Assembly (NCBI GenBank): GCA_020744425.1
Contig: JAGMUV010000001.1
Coordinates: 7,068,001 to 7,132,000, forward strand
Length of the DNA stretch: 64,000 nucleotides
Direction: 5' to 3'
Source of the DNA: Dactylonectria macrodidyma
Lineage: Eukaryota > Ascomycota > Sordariomycetes > Hypocreales > Nectriaceae
Shown here: positions 1 through 9,980 of the stretch, in pieces
Position numbering within the stretch: position 1 is the first letter of the stretch
Layout of the letters: every line of letters starts with the position of its first letter
Made by a program: the position numbers and the translations under genes
Notes under the pieces: generated by a model
What the model was told of the DNA's origin: nothing
Databases searched by the model: none
What the model saw: the letters and a program-made list of their open reading frames with translations, nothing else

Positions 1-301
1 GGATAACGTATTGGTCGCCCACTTCGTAATATTCGCCGTAGACTTTACGAAATTCGGGAAAGGCGATGGCTACGCCTGAAAGACCCGAATCATAGCCCCA
101 CCCGAAAACGAGGGACATGATGTAGATGGACCAGAGAACATAGCGTTTGTCCTTCTTGAGGTTTGACCAGAGGCGCTGGTATTGCTGCTTCGGCGTGAGG
201 TCTTGGGCATCAATAGCTTTTTGTACGGCCACTGAGTCTGCGACGGGTGCCTTTTCAATGTGATCGGACACCATCGTCACGGGCTCAGTCTTGGTATCCA
301 T
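1..301 (-). CDS. MFS sugar transporter, maltose-permease type, N-terminal part (cut by left edge)
   Basis: The gene starts at the ATG complementary to 299-301 and reads open to the window edge, giving about 100 residues. It has a hydrophilic, charged N-terminus of about 50 residues, then the start of the first membrane helix (VLWSIYIMSLVFGWGYDSG). That helix matches fungal alpha-glucoside/maltose permeases of the sugar porter family, which import maltose with protons at the plasma membrane. The gene is divergent from the GH13 alpha-glucosidase at 977, the usual arrangement of a maltose-use pair. The substrate is inferred from that neighbour; the fragment alone shows only the family. About four fifths of the protein lies outside the window. 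Confidence 0.8.
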   Translation of the reverse strand, partial: MDTKTEPVTMVSDHIEKAPVADSVAVQKAIDAQDLTPKQQYQRLWSNLKKDKRYVLWSIYIMSLVFGWGYDSGLSGVAIAFPEFRKVYGEYYEVGDQYVI

Positions 302-976
302 TCTGAGTGGGATATAAAGTGAGGTTGAATGCAGGAGTTGAGGTGATCTGAGACTGATCGTGGCATCCTACTGGTAAGCTTTGAGAGGGCAACATCTCGG
401 GCCTTTATATCCATCGCCCAAGTGCAGCGTGAGTCGCTATCCCCAGAAAGACGGTGGAGTTCTTTGCGACTAAATGGAGCCCCATGGGGAATCAGGTGAG
501 ACGGAAATTACTGAATAGAGTGAAAGCCGCCCCATGGCCATGATATTTCGACATGTCACCACTTGAAATGGGTCCTAGGAACTCCAAGATGGTGTTGTGA
601 TGGGGCTCTGGGTGAAATGGTTGAATTTCCATTGGTTGGCAAATTACTCAGTGGGTACCAACTGGCTGAAAGATCATTGGTTTTCTGTCGGACCGATGAG
701 ACTTGTTCCACTCGGGTATGTCAGCAAATCACAATTCACCCATCAGAGTTCACCCGAGTCCTACGAGGCTGCGTTTGTGTAGGGCACGGGATCGACAAGG
801 ACAGAGCCTCCAATGACGAATTCAACCGAGAATCATATTCCTCTGAGTTCCCAGGGATCAGACGCACCATTGTCGGGCCGGCGAGTGGCAATCGGGTATA
901 AGAGACCCAGGAACAAACAAACTATTGGTCCATTACAATACGTTAACTTCAGCTCATCGAACGTCGAGACCACACC
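302..976. promoter_or_regulatory. Divergent promoter of the sugar-use pair
   Basis: These 675 bp separate the transporter and alpha-glucosidase starts and should hold both promoters. A TATA-like TATAAGAG lies near 898, about 80 bp before the GH13 start. CGG triplets occur near 870-895, but I found no clean CGG-N8-CGG or CGG-N8-AGG pair of the AmyR/MalR kind. Short open frames here do not look like genes. Confidence 0.5.
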
Positions 977-2734
977 ATGACGGCACCATCAGCAACCATG
1001 TCGACGCCGACCCCCCCAGACAGGCAATGGTGGAAAGAAGCAGTGGTCTACCAGATCTACCCAGCCAGCTTCCTCGACTCAGATGCGGATGGCTTTGGTG
1101 ACCTCCCCGGCATCATCTCAAAGCTTGACTATATCCGGTCAGTAGGAGCCACCGCCATCTGGCTGTCGCCTATCTTCAAGAGTCCTCAGCATGACATGGG
1201 CTATGATGTCTCAGACTATCGTGACATTCACCGCCCCTATGGAACCGTTGAAGACGTCACAACTCTGATACAAGGCTGCCACGAGAGGGGCATCAAGGTC
1301 CTTCTAGATCTCGTGGTCAACCATACCAGCCACGAGCACGAATGGTTCCGAGAGTCGCGCTCATCAAGAACCTCCCCCAAGAGAGACTGGTACTTCTGGC
1401 GTGACCCCAAGTTGGACTCAGACGGGAATCGCAAGCCACCCAACAACTGGGCCTCTATCTTTGGTGGCAGCGCCTGGACCTATGACGAGCCCACAGGTCA
1501 ATACTACCTGTCGCTCTTCCTACCCGAGCAGCCCGACCTGAACTGGGCCAACGAGGACATGCGTCGGGCGACCTACGCTGACATGCAGTTCTGGCTCGAC
1601 AAGGGCACCGACGGCTTCCGCATCGACTCGATGAACCTCATGTCTAAGCACCCAGACCTCCCTGACGCGCCTATCTCGCGACCAGGTGCCGAGTTCCAAC
1701 CGGGAGACAAGTACTTTGCCAGCGGCCCGCGCATGCACGAGTACATCCGGGAGATGCGGGAGGAGGTCCTGGATAAGTACAACTGCATGACTGTCGGAGA
1801 ACTGGGCTTCACAAAAGACGAGCAAAGCGTCGCAAGCTATGTCGCTAAGGATCGGCATGAGTTGAACATGTTGTTCACAGGAGATATCGTGGATATGGAT
1901 TTCGGGGCTAACCACAAGTATGAGAGAGACGACTTCCGGCTCTCCAAGCTCAAGGCCATCACCAGTCGGTGGCAAGGAGCCATGCCTAAGTTCGACGGCT
2001 GGAACTCAGTGTATATGGACAATCATGACTCCGGTCGCTCCCTCTCACGGTATGGGTCGGATCTACCCGAGTACAGGAAAGACGCGGCCAAGATGCTGGC
2101 CATCTACCTGGGAACGCTAAGCGGCACGTTATTTCTCCTACAAGGCCAAGAGATTGGCATGGCGAATGTGCCGGAGTCATGGACCATTGACGACTACATC
2201 GACGTCGAAGGGTTGAATTACTACAAAAGCGAGCTCAAGAGGAGAAGCCCTGGAGCTGGTATGTCGGATGTCATGAGAGAGATGAGGCTGAAGGCACGCG
2301 ACAATGGGAGGCTGCCAATGCAATGGAGCGCGCACAAGAACGCCGGCTTCACACAAGGGAGCAAGCCTTGGATGCGTGTCAATGACGACTTTGACGAGTG
2401 GAACGTTGCACAGCAGGAGAAGGATGGCAACAGCGTGTTGGCATTCTGGAGGCAGGTTCTGGAGCTCCGACAGCGGGAGAAGGATGTTTTCGTGTACGGA
2501 CAGTTCTCGGTCCTGCCAGAGTATGAGAACAGCGAGGAGATTTTTGCATATACCATGACGAGCCACGATGGAAGAGCGGCTCTGGTTTTGCTGAACTTCT
2601 CGGATAGGGAACAGCAGGTTGAGCTGAGGGGCTATACTTGGCGAAAGAAGTTGCTTGGGAAGAATGTCGATATTTTCAAGGAGGACGGTATCAAGCTCAA
2701 GGCTTACGAGGGTGTGGTGTATGCTGGTTGGTGA
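977..2734 (+). CDS. Alpha-glucosidase (maltase), GH13 family
   Basis: Single-exon gene of 585 aa, the usual length for fungal GH13 maltases/isomaltases that hydrolyse terminal alpha-glucosidic bonds. The start is ATG 977; a second ATG seven codons later is possible. Visible motifs in order: QIYPASF near residue 26, DLVVNHTS at 111-118 (region I), GFRIDSMN with the nucleophile Asp217 (region II), TVGE with the acid/base Glu275 (region III) and MDNHD with Asp351 (region IV). All three catalytic carboxylates are present. There is no signal peptide, so the enzyme is probably intracellular, acting on sugar imported by the divergent transporter. Region II has Ser after the nucleophile rather than the common Val. 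Family certain; preference between maltose, sucrose and isomaltose not determined. Confidence 0.93.
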   Translation: MTAPSATMSTPTPPDRQWWKEAVVYQIYPASFLDSDADGFGDLPGIISKLDYIRSVGATAIWLSPIFKSPQHDMGYDVSDYRDIHRPYGTVEDVTTLIQGCHERGIKVLLDLVVNHTSHEHEWFRESRSSRTSPKRDWYFWRDPKLDSDGNRKPPNNWASIFGGSAWTYDEPTGQYYLSLFLPEQPDLNWANEDMRRATYADMQFWLDKGTDGFRIDSMNLMSKHPDLPDAPISRPGAEFQPGDKYFASGPRMHEYIREMREEVLDKYNCMTVGELGFTKDEQSVASYVAKDRHELNMLFTGDIVDMDFGANHKYERDDFRLSKLKAITSRWQGAMPKFDGWNSVYMDNHDSGRSLSRYGSDLPEYRKDAAKMLAIYLGTLSGTLFLLQGQEIGMANVPESWTIDDYIDVEGLNYYKSELKRRSPGAGMSDVMREMRLKARDNGRLPMQWSAHKNAGFTQGSKPWMRVNDDFDEWNVAQQEKDGNSVLAFWRQVLELRQREKDVFVYGQFSVLPEYENSEEIFAYTMTSHDGRAALVLLNFSDREQQVELRGYTWRKKLLGKNVDIFKEDGIKLKAYEGVVYAGW

Positions 2735-4131
2735 TTCCGGGTGACTTATATCTGCTTATAGTTAGGGCTGCATTCCTGTAATATGTCTCTAGACAAGTTA
2801 TCTAATGTTTTTAATTAAAATAAAGCTGCATCAACTAACCTATTTTGAGATTTTTAGCGAATTATAATATTCAATATGTTTACTAGTTCTACGACTTTCA
2901 CAAAGACCACTCTAACACATATAAAACTGCCTTAACTTATGATATAACAATTAGATTGGACCATATACAGAGCATTAGATCGGGTGGTCACGTGGTGACA
3001 ACTGGGGTGCGGCCGATCAGTCGCCAAGCCTTTGCCGGACTCCGCCCGAATAGGAAGGCGGTCGCGACCGGCTATTGACGTTTATGCCTCAGGCCTCCAC
3101 TTTAGTCTTGATTAAGTGGTCACGGCCGGGATCCCTCCCGGCTTCACACACACACATAATACACAAAGTCAAAGGTCTCTGAATGCCACGCTAACTCTCC
3201 GACACAACCGATCTTCTTATTTATAAATTGACAGCTCACCCTTACAGAGAGAGGCTTACCTGGACGCTCCGCATGGCAATAGTATTGCGAGTGGAGCGAA
3301 GTTGGTCGTCGTTCTACCTTGCTTAAGAAGGAGACCTGGGTTAGCGCCAACCAACTTTGGTTTCTCATCAGCGCAGGGTGCCCATCAGGTTGCCGGCAGG
3401 CTTGAGGTCGGGTTGGGCGGGCACGAGTGAGCGCAAGGCAGTCCGTCACCCGATCCCGTTGCGCCCGTGAGGAAATCTGACGCTAATCTAGCCCCTCGTG
3501 CCGAGCAAATTACTAGGTGTCTTTTGCGTTTGTATAGGCCAGTTGGCTGCTGTCATTCTACCATGGCCAAGTGGGAGTCCTGAGAGGCGACAGCCTGCGA
3601 CGTCGTTACAATTCTAGATCAAGTCTCAAGACAGGCATCATAAAGCCCCAAATCCCCAGGCACTTAGACGGTGCGGGGTTTTTCTCTTTCAACCTGTTAT
3701 ATTACAACGAGAGCTTGGCAGTTGCACTTTGGACACGGAAAGTGGAAAGCCGAATTGTCTGCCTAGCGCCACCAGCCTTCCATTGGCCTGGAAATTGTCA
3801 TTTCCAAGTGACAGTTGATTTAGGCGTCCACATGATCGCTGCCCAAGACGTCTCCCGGGGCCGTCGAAGCAGGATCAAGTCCCCAACCTTGATTCGAAGA
3901 ACTACCGACTGTCACATGCACTATTGACCATCGTATAAATACATAGTAGGACCTGATCGCATTCGACCAGCCTTCAAGTATGTTACTCTACCGTCCAGTC
4001 TTATAAGGCATACTTTTCTTAACAGCGCTATCCTATAAGCACCCAGTAGTACCACCTGCATTCATGCTCACTTGCCCAAAGAACTACACCAATTATCTTC
4101 TCAGGGATATATCAGCCAACAGAATCCCCCG
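2735..4131. other. Intergenic region without a supported gene
   Basis: AT-rich after the GH13 stop, then GC-rich with a cluster of palindromes at 2987-3142 (listed separately). Open frames at 3144-3449 (minus) and 3571-3927 (plus) show no recognisable domain and are not called. The HET promoter presumably lies in the last few hundred bases; TATAAATA is seen near 3935. Confidence 0.5.
2987..3142. repeat. Cluster of five palindromes/hairpins
   Basis: Within 156 bp: GTCAC-GTG-GTGAC (2987-2999), the perfect 12-mer CGGTCGCGACCG (3059-3070), GCCTCAGGC (3086-3094), CCACTT-11 nt-AAGTGG (3097-3119) and GCCGGGA-TCCC-TCCCGGC (3125-3142). The core ATGCCTCAGGCC recurs in the hairpins inside the HET intron at 6024-6033, suggesting one dispersed hairpin-rich repeat family. 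No coding function is seen. Confidence 0.6.
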
Positions 4132-6521
4132 ATGGCTTCATTACCGTATAGAGAACTAGACGTTGCGCGCGACGAGATCCGACTTCTTTGTCTTAAGCCT
4201 GGTAACTGGGATGAAGCTATTTCCTTCGAACTATTTCACTTGCCACTGACCACCCCAACCTCGGGATCACCGGCAACCAGATTACCGATTTCGGCGCTAC
4301 AAGAGGGATTTCCAGATGGCCACGTCGTTAAGGAAACCTTGTCTGGTCGATACATATTCGGTCCCGATCGCCCGGGTTCAGCGCCATGCTCCTGGAACCA
4401 CCCGGACCCGGACTTTGATCGCGCCCTGTATGACTTGGCTGAGGATGATCCACTCTTGGATCACGGATCCAAGCTACGATACGAAGCTTTATCCTATACT
4501 TGGGCATCGGATTTGAAGAATATCAAGGCATATGCAGTTGGCAGCACGGGCGAGGGCGCTACTTTTGCCGTGGAGGTAGAAATAGGCGGAAATCTCGCTT
4601 GCGCCTTGAGACATCTGCGGTTCCAGGACAAGGAACGAGTGCTCTGGGTCGACGCGCTCTGCATTAATCAGGACAATAATGTGGAGAAGAGCGTTCAAGT
4701 CAAGCGGATGGGGCGAATCTACTCTTTTGCGAGCAGGGTTGTGGTGTGGCTTGGCCCAGAAGACGGAGACAACGCACATGCGATCTCGGTGGCACAAGAT
4801 CTGGGAGATGAGGTCGAGGTAACCGTCGATGGCAGCTTGCTCCCTGCGCCTGGAGCGAGCCAATCTGACTGGTGGGACCCTCTACTTCCATTGCGATTCG
4901 ATGAGAGAACATGGTCGGCGTTCCTCTCTTTGTTCCAGCGCAACTGGTTCAGTCGGGTCTGGGTAGTCCAGGAGACCCTACTTGCAAACCGCCACACTAT
5001 TGTCCATTGCGGCCGGCTAACAATTCAATGGGTCACGCTCCAGAAGGCAATGGCCGTTCTTGCCGCAAAAAGGAATTCTCCTAGCGACCTGAAATCTACC
5101 CTTCAGTATCAGGGGTTCGGGATATTGTCACCGGCACGGAGGACGCTTCTCCGGCTCCTCAGCTTTGCGAGACATCGACAATGCAAAGAACCCCACGACA
5201 AGTTGTATGGCATCTTGAGTTTATTATCCCGTCCCATGACAGTCCTTATTTCACCAGACTACACACTGCCGCCCTATCAGGCATTCATGGAAGCGTCTCG
5301 TGCGCACCTCTCTATAACCCATCGGCTCGAATTTCTCACCTTCTGCTGGGTCCAACAGCGCTCTCAAGACGGGCCGTCCTGGGTACCTAACTGGGCCGCA
5401 CCACCGATGAACCGCCTCTTCTTCTTCAGAGTCTTGGCCACTAGGCAAGCATCCGGTCTCTCCGCTGCTGACGTCTCATTCCCAGCCCTGAATACCATGG
5501 AGGTGAAGGGCGTGAGATGCTGTTGTGTGGATTCGGTCTATTCTATCGCAGCTGGTAGTCCCAAGGATGTATTCAGAACCATCCGCTCGTGGGAGCCTAT
5601 AGACTTGCAGACTGGAACTTACATAGGTGGAGGCCCCATGCTCGATGCCTTCTTGGAAGTGGTTTTTCAAGGCTGCTTTCGGGAGAGATGGCCTGGTGCA
5701 GACTACTGGCCAAGTCTCTTGGAACTACGGGAAAATTACGTGGCAGTACTCGCCAAGGATGACGACAGCAACGAGACCATTTTGAGGTGCCTCGGGAATG
5801 GCGTTGCCAACGATGCGGTATACTTCACAACCAAAGAGGGATACGTAGGGGTCTCGCAACTGGGTATCCGCAGTGGTAAGAGAGGACAATTGATGCGAAA
5901 AAGGGTCGCTAGTCACGTAAGTGAGGGTATCATGTAGATGTGTAAAGAAGGTTGATTTCTATCTCACAGTTGTGGGCACGGGACCATAAGGGTCCCGGTC
6001 CACGTGACTGAGGGAGGCCTGATGCCTCAGGCCGGACCCCGAGCTTGAGGCTCGGGATCCGTCTTTCCGCATCAACAATTGTCAATAAATTCACTGCTAA
6101 TTTTGGGTTAGGCGATATCGTGTGCACCCTGCTAGGCTGTGACTTGCCAATGATTTTCCGCCCATCCAAGAATGGCGATGAGTTTTATGTGATAGGGTTT
6201 TGTTTTGTCCATGGGTTGATGGACGGGGAAAGTTTTCTTGGTCCTCTTCCGGCCCCTTGGACGTTCAAACTATTGTCTAGGGGAACCGCGCCAGTGTACA
6301 TCAACCGACAGACTGGCATGGAGTCGTCGCAAGACCCTCGACTTCCACCTCTTACACCAGAATGGCGCATACTGAGGAGAGAGCGCAAACAGGATGACTC
6401 CGAATTTTTCCAGGACTTTCGAAATGATCAAACAGGTGTCACGTCGAAATCAGATCCAAGACTTACTCGAGAAGCGTTGGCCCGTTGCTGTTCCAGGCTA
6501 GAAACCTTCAGGCTGATTTGA
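4132..6521 (+). CDS. HET-domain (heterokaryon incompatibility) protein, two exons
   Basis: Exons 4132-5875 and 6112-6521 give 717 aa. ATG 4132 (MASLPYRELD) is chosen because the open frame upstream has no ATG and the HET homology begins here. HET signatures: YEALSYTWA at 117-125, LWVDALCINQ at 171-180 and VVWLG near 204-208, then WVVQE and the HDKLYG-type block. The first exon runs into a stop at 5937 without the usual HET tail. Splicing GTAAGA (5876) to TTAG (6111), with a CTAAT branch site just upstream, restores SGDIVCTLLGCDLP and YVIGFCFVHGLMDGE, the conserved C-terminal block of HET/ankyrin-type proteins. HET proteins trigger cell death on fusion of unlike hyphae; the specific partner is unknown. 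The 236-nt intron is unusually long and contains three hairpins. Confidence 0.88.
5979..6056. repeat. Three consecutive hairpins inside the HET intron
   Basis: CGGGACC-ATAAG-GGTCCCG (5979-5997), GGCCTGA-TGCC-TCAGGCC (6016-6033) and CCCGAGC-TTGAG-GCTCGGG (6038-6056) are all perfect 7-bp stems in a row. An outer GGTCC/GGACC pair can also enclose the middle hairpin. They sit within the intron 5876-6111 and probably explain its length. ATGCCTCAGGCC is shared with the palindrome cluster at 3085. Confidence 0.7.
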
Positions 6522-6986
6522 GTCTGGCTTGGTTTTTTTCCTGTCTGTTGAGAGAAATACACTACACGTTACCTTCCGGCCGACGAAAGCCATGAAAACA
6601 CTGAGAGCCACGTCGCAGGTGTTCTGACTAGTAAAGAAAATGGGACCAAGTCTAAGATAGTAATTTTCTGGAGTGAAAAGTTAGGATTCGAGGTGAGCTA
6701 AGACTGAACGACTCTGAATTTCCCCCCAGCATTGTGGTGGGGTTTTCGAGATGGGAAATAAGATATCAGAATGAGAGCCGGACACTTTAAGGTGCAGAAG
6801 GTGATAAGAATCTTTGAGAAATGCTTAATGAAGCTCTTATATAACATGAACAACTTGAAAACATGTTTCAATAGTATTAGCAGAGTAAATTAAGATATAG
6901 GATAGTGAATTAGTAATAAAAATAAGAATGTAAGAGTTAGCGGCGAGGCTTCGGCGAGCCATCGGCCAAGACTAGCCTTATAACTA

Positions 6987-7984
6987 GATGAAGAACAGCA
7001 GAGACTGGCGTGCCCGTTCTTTAAAAAAGAACCGGACGAATATCGCAGACGGAGAACATGCTCAGGCCCGGGATGGATTACCGTCCACCGAATTAAGTGC
7101 GCACTTGATGAACAAACTCATGGTTGCCACATAGATCGCTGACAAAGCTCAGAGAACATGTCTACCGATCTCACGCCCTACCCATAGCATGCCCAATATG
7201 CCATGAAACGTTCGAAAATGACAGGCTCAAAGATGACCACCTGAAAAGACCGGAACGTTGCGAATTTCGAGAGCAGCCCCCAATTGAAGGCATGGACACA
7301 ACACAAAAGGAGCAACTCAGAACCCGGAAGAAGTCGCACAAGTATATGACGGAGGCCGAAAAATGGAACGACATGTATCTCATATTGTTCCCACAAGCCG
7401 ATCAGATATCCCTTCCCAGTCCATGTAAGATCCCACCCTTCAACTCAACCGGCACTGGACCCCAGCTCTGACCATAGATGACAGACTATGAGTACAGTAG
7501 CACTGGAGTCAGTGACACCAAGGGCTCAGATTCCGAGTTCACCCGGTACGAGCAGTTCCTACGGCGAGAGCTCGAGATCCGCATCGACGAGCGTCTCAAC
7601 CCTCTAGAAGAAAACCTTCGAGGTGAGCTAGTCGGTATCGTGCGGGATATGCAGATTCGATTGCTGGATATATAGAAAGCTATGCGAACGGCCAGTCCTG
7701 CCGTTGCCGCCGCCGCCACCGCGACAACTGCGGGCAACACAAGCTCTGGCGGTGCTTCCTCCCAAGCTCAACAAATTGATTCAACTAAAGTACGCACCAG
7801 CGTAGAAAATGAGTTACAACCGTTTCAGGCGCCGCCGGATTTTGAGAATTTCGAAGATTTCAGTATCTTTGACGGGGTCTTCTTCGACTTCGGCGATTTT
7901 CAGTCTGGATCTGTTGAGCCTGACTTAGGATATGGGTCGTTTCCTCCAGAGAAGGGAAGTGGCATGTCTGCTGTAAATGATTGA
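6987..7984 (+). pseudogene. C2H2 zinc-finger-domain protein relic, 5'-truncated, in-frame TAG
   Basis: Three exons can be joined in frame: up to 7096, 7135-7424 and 7485-7984. They encode LACPFFKKEP and CSGPGWITVHRIK, then LREHVYRSHALPIACPICHETF with the Cys/His finger, an EEKW-like block, SPYYEYSS, an FLRRELE...LNPLEENLRGELVGIVRDMQ segment and a DLGYGS tail. This is the order seen in a family of fungal C2H2 proteins often found near HET genes. No start codon in frame was found: TAA lies at 6981-6983. A TAG at 7673-7675 (LLDI-TAG-KAMR) interrupts the last exon, while the same frame stays open to 7984 and keeps the conserved tail. The TAG is one C-to-T change from CAG. Function unknown. Confidence 0.68.
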
Positions 7985-9980
7985 AATAATGTGTTGGGCA
8001 GGGGGACAAGAGGAACACCACCACCTGAAGTGACGGATGCCGTAGGGTAGGCGGGATGTAGCGGAGCGAGGTCGGACAAGTCCTACAAAACAAGCAGATA
8101 AAAGGAAGGCTAGAACTGCGACTGAGCAGCTAGTAAGAAAATAAACCGGATATTCTAGTTAATCAGACAATTTTTATTATAATGATATTAAAAACAAATT
8201 TTTAAGGTTTAAAAATTAAAGTAAATAAGAAGGTGATTGATTACTCTTCTGTCTGGGTAGTCTCCGCCTTTTATCTTAGACCAATTTCTGTTATGCCTTT
8301 CGGTACGAAAGGTCTTCTTAAGCTCTGGGATTCCCCCCTTTAAAATTTGGCCCCCCCATATAAAATTACCGCATTAAGCGATTACCTGATTCAGAAGCGT
8401 AACTATACCTCTTGTTAGTCTGGATTAACCCTATCCGAATGCCCCTATAGGTGCTAATCTTCTCTTCCTCATTTGCTAATGCGCATATATGAAAATGAAC
8501 TCTCATTCGCTCTCTAAGATTTTCTTATTAAGAAGCACGTGAAATGTATGTAAAATGCACGTAGGCCCTCTTCTTAATACGTATAACAACCCACTAGTAT
8601 AAAACAGGCTCTTATTACAAGCTTCGTATCGAAAGGCTACTTAGCGCAAGGGAGCCGCCAACTTGCCCACTACTCCCAGCTTCTAACTTCTAACTTCTAA
8701 CTTCTAACTTCTAACTTCTAACTTCTAACTTCCAACTTCCAACTTCCAACCTCCAACCTCCCCCGGCGGACGTGCGCCTTCCCCTGTCTTTATCGATAGT
8801 CTTATCAAGACTGGCACTCAGATCAGCCGGCCAATTAAACCCCGGGTCTTTTCTAGCTAGTGGGGCCCTCAGCCACGACATAATAGCCTCGCCAATTCCG
8901 TTCGCACCTTGCTGTGTGAGTGAATAGGTTAATACTCCTGAGTTCCAGACATCACGCCTCCTGTTACTATAGTTGTTTTCCCAGAAACATAGCTAGTTTA
9001 AATTCCAATAGTGCAATACAGTGAGCCTCGATCCTCGTACAGTGACATATTTGCTTTGAGCTTGAGGTGTCGTCAGTTACAAGGAAGTGTGATGTCGAGA
9101 GTTCTCCTTTTAGTGCCGCTTACTAGCTCAAGTTGTTGCAGAGATGAGTTGCTAGGAATGTGATGAAAGTGATCTTTTGTAGTTAAGAATAAGTGAAGAG
9201 CATTTTAAAATAAAATTTAGCTGTGGCAGTAGTGTTCCGGCCTATCTGTCCCCTATAGGCACTGATAATTCGGAATACCAACTTGGATCTGGGACCGACT
9301 ACCGACTACTGATCCCGACCTAAGAGCCGAGTCATGAGAACCGACTACCGACTTAGGGCTTATGCATTTCGCTACTCCACAGTTTGCCGCTAGACTCTAA
9401 AAGAGTTCGTTTAGAGACACAAATGATTCACCATGGTTTCTTAATGGCATGGTCTTAGCGGGAGAGACCCCGAAAATTAACTGAAATGGAGAACATTCAA
9501 TTCTAGAGGTGTTTGTAGTTTGGATTTCGCTCAATATTTGATTACAAGGAAAGGGATTTTTTTTCCCCTTCACATTTCTGATTTCGTGGTGATGGTCTGC
9601 GCATCAGGGCGATGACAGGGCACTTTATCAGCCAGCGTTACTTACTGAAATCAGTGTTGGCCCCTTGCTTGTGACCTCATCAAAAAAGGACTCGAACCCA
9701 GAGAATAGTATTTTCCGCTTATTAGGCGCCTAGCGAGGACATCGCAAAGCAGACCGCGGCAGCGTATGTGCCGAGTCTGCCACACTCACCATGATCTCAG
9801 TTTAACACAGGGGTTAGAGGATCAACGATCGAACGTCTGGGTATCCATGTGAAGCAAGTCAATGCTACGGACCTCACTTCTCAATACGCGTTACAAGTTC
9901 AAGGGAGTTGGGATAGCCGTCAAACCAGGAACAAGAGGGGGAAACAGGTCCTATTCTATTGTCTTTGGGTACCTCTCGCG
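7985..9980. other. AT-rich intergenic region, probably old repeat debris
   Basis: About 2 kb without a supported gene. It holds a perfect hairpin CCTTTCG-GTA-CGAAAGG near 8296-8312, a 7-bp tandem repeat (8680-8763), a direct repeat of ACCGACTACCGACT near 9294 and 9340, and stop-rich AT sequence around 8140-8240. The composition suggests decayed mobile DNA, but no family can be named. Confidence 0.4.
8680..8763 (+). repeat. Heptanucleotide tandem repeat (CTTCTAA)n with graded variants
   Basis: Twelve 7-bp units in a row: seven CTTCTAA, then three CTTCCAA, one CCTCCAA and a terminal CCTCCCC. The change along the array is one-directional, T to C going right. Confidence 0.9.

Noticed and set aside
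302..976. AmyR/MalR-type operator in the sugar-gene promoter
   Set aside because: CGG triplets are present but none has the required N8 spacing.
6981..7000. ATG at 6988 as the start of the C2H2 gene
   Set aside because: It is in a different frame from the conserved LACPFF segment; the correct frame has TAA just upstream and no ATG.
9680..9760. tRNA-like B box (reverse of GGACTCGAACC) followed by a T run on the minus strand
   Set aside because: No matching 7-bp acceptor stem, anticodon arm or D arm can be folded around it; at most a very decayed tRNA-derived repeat.
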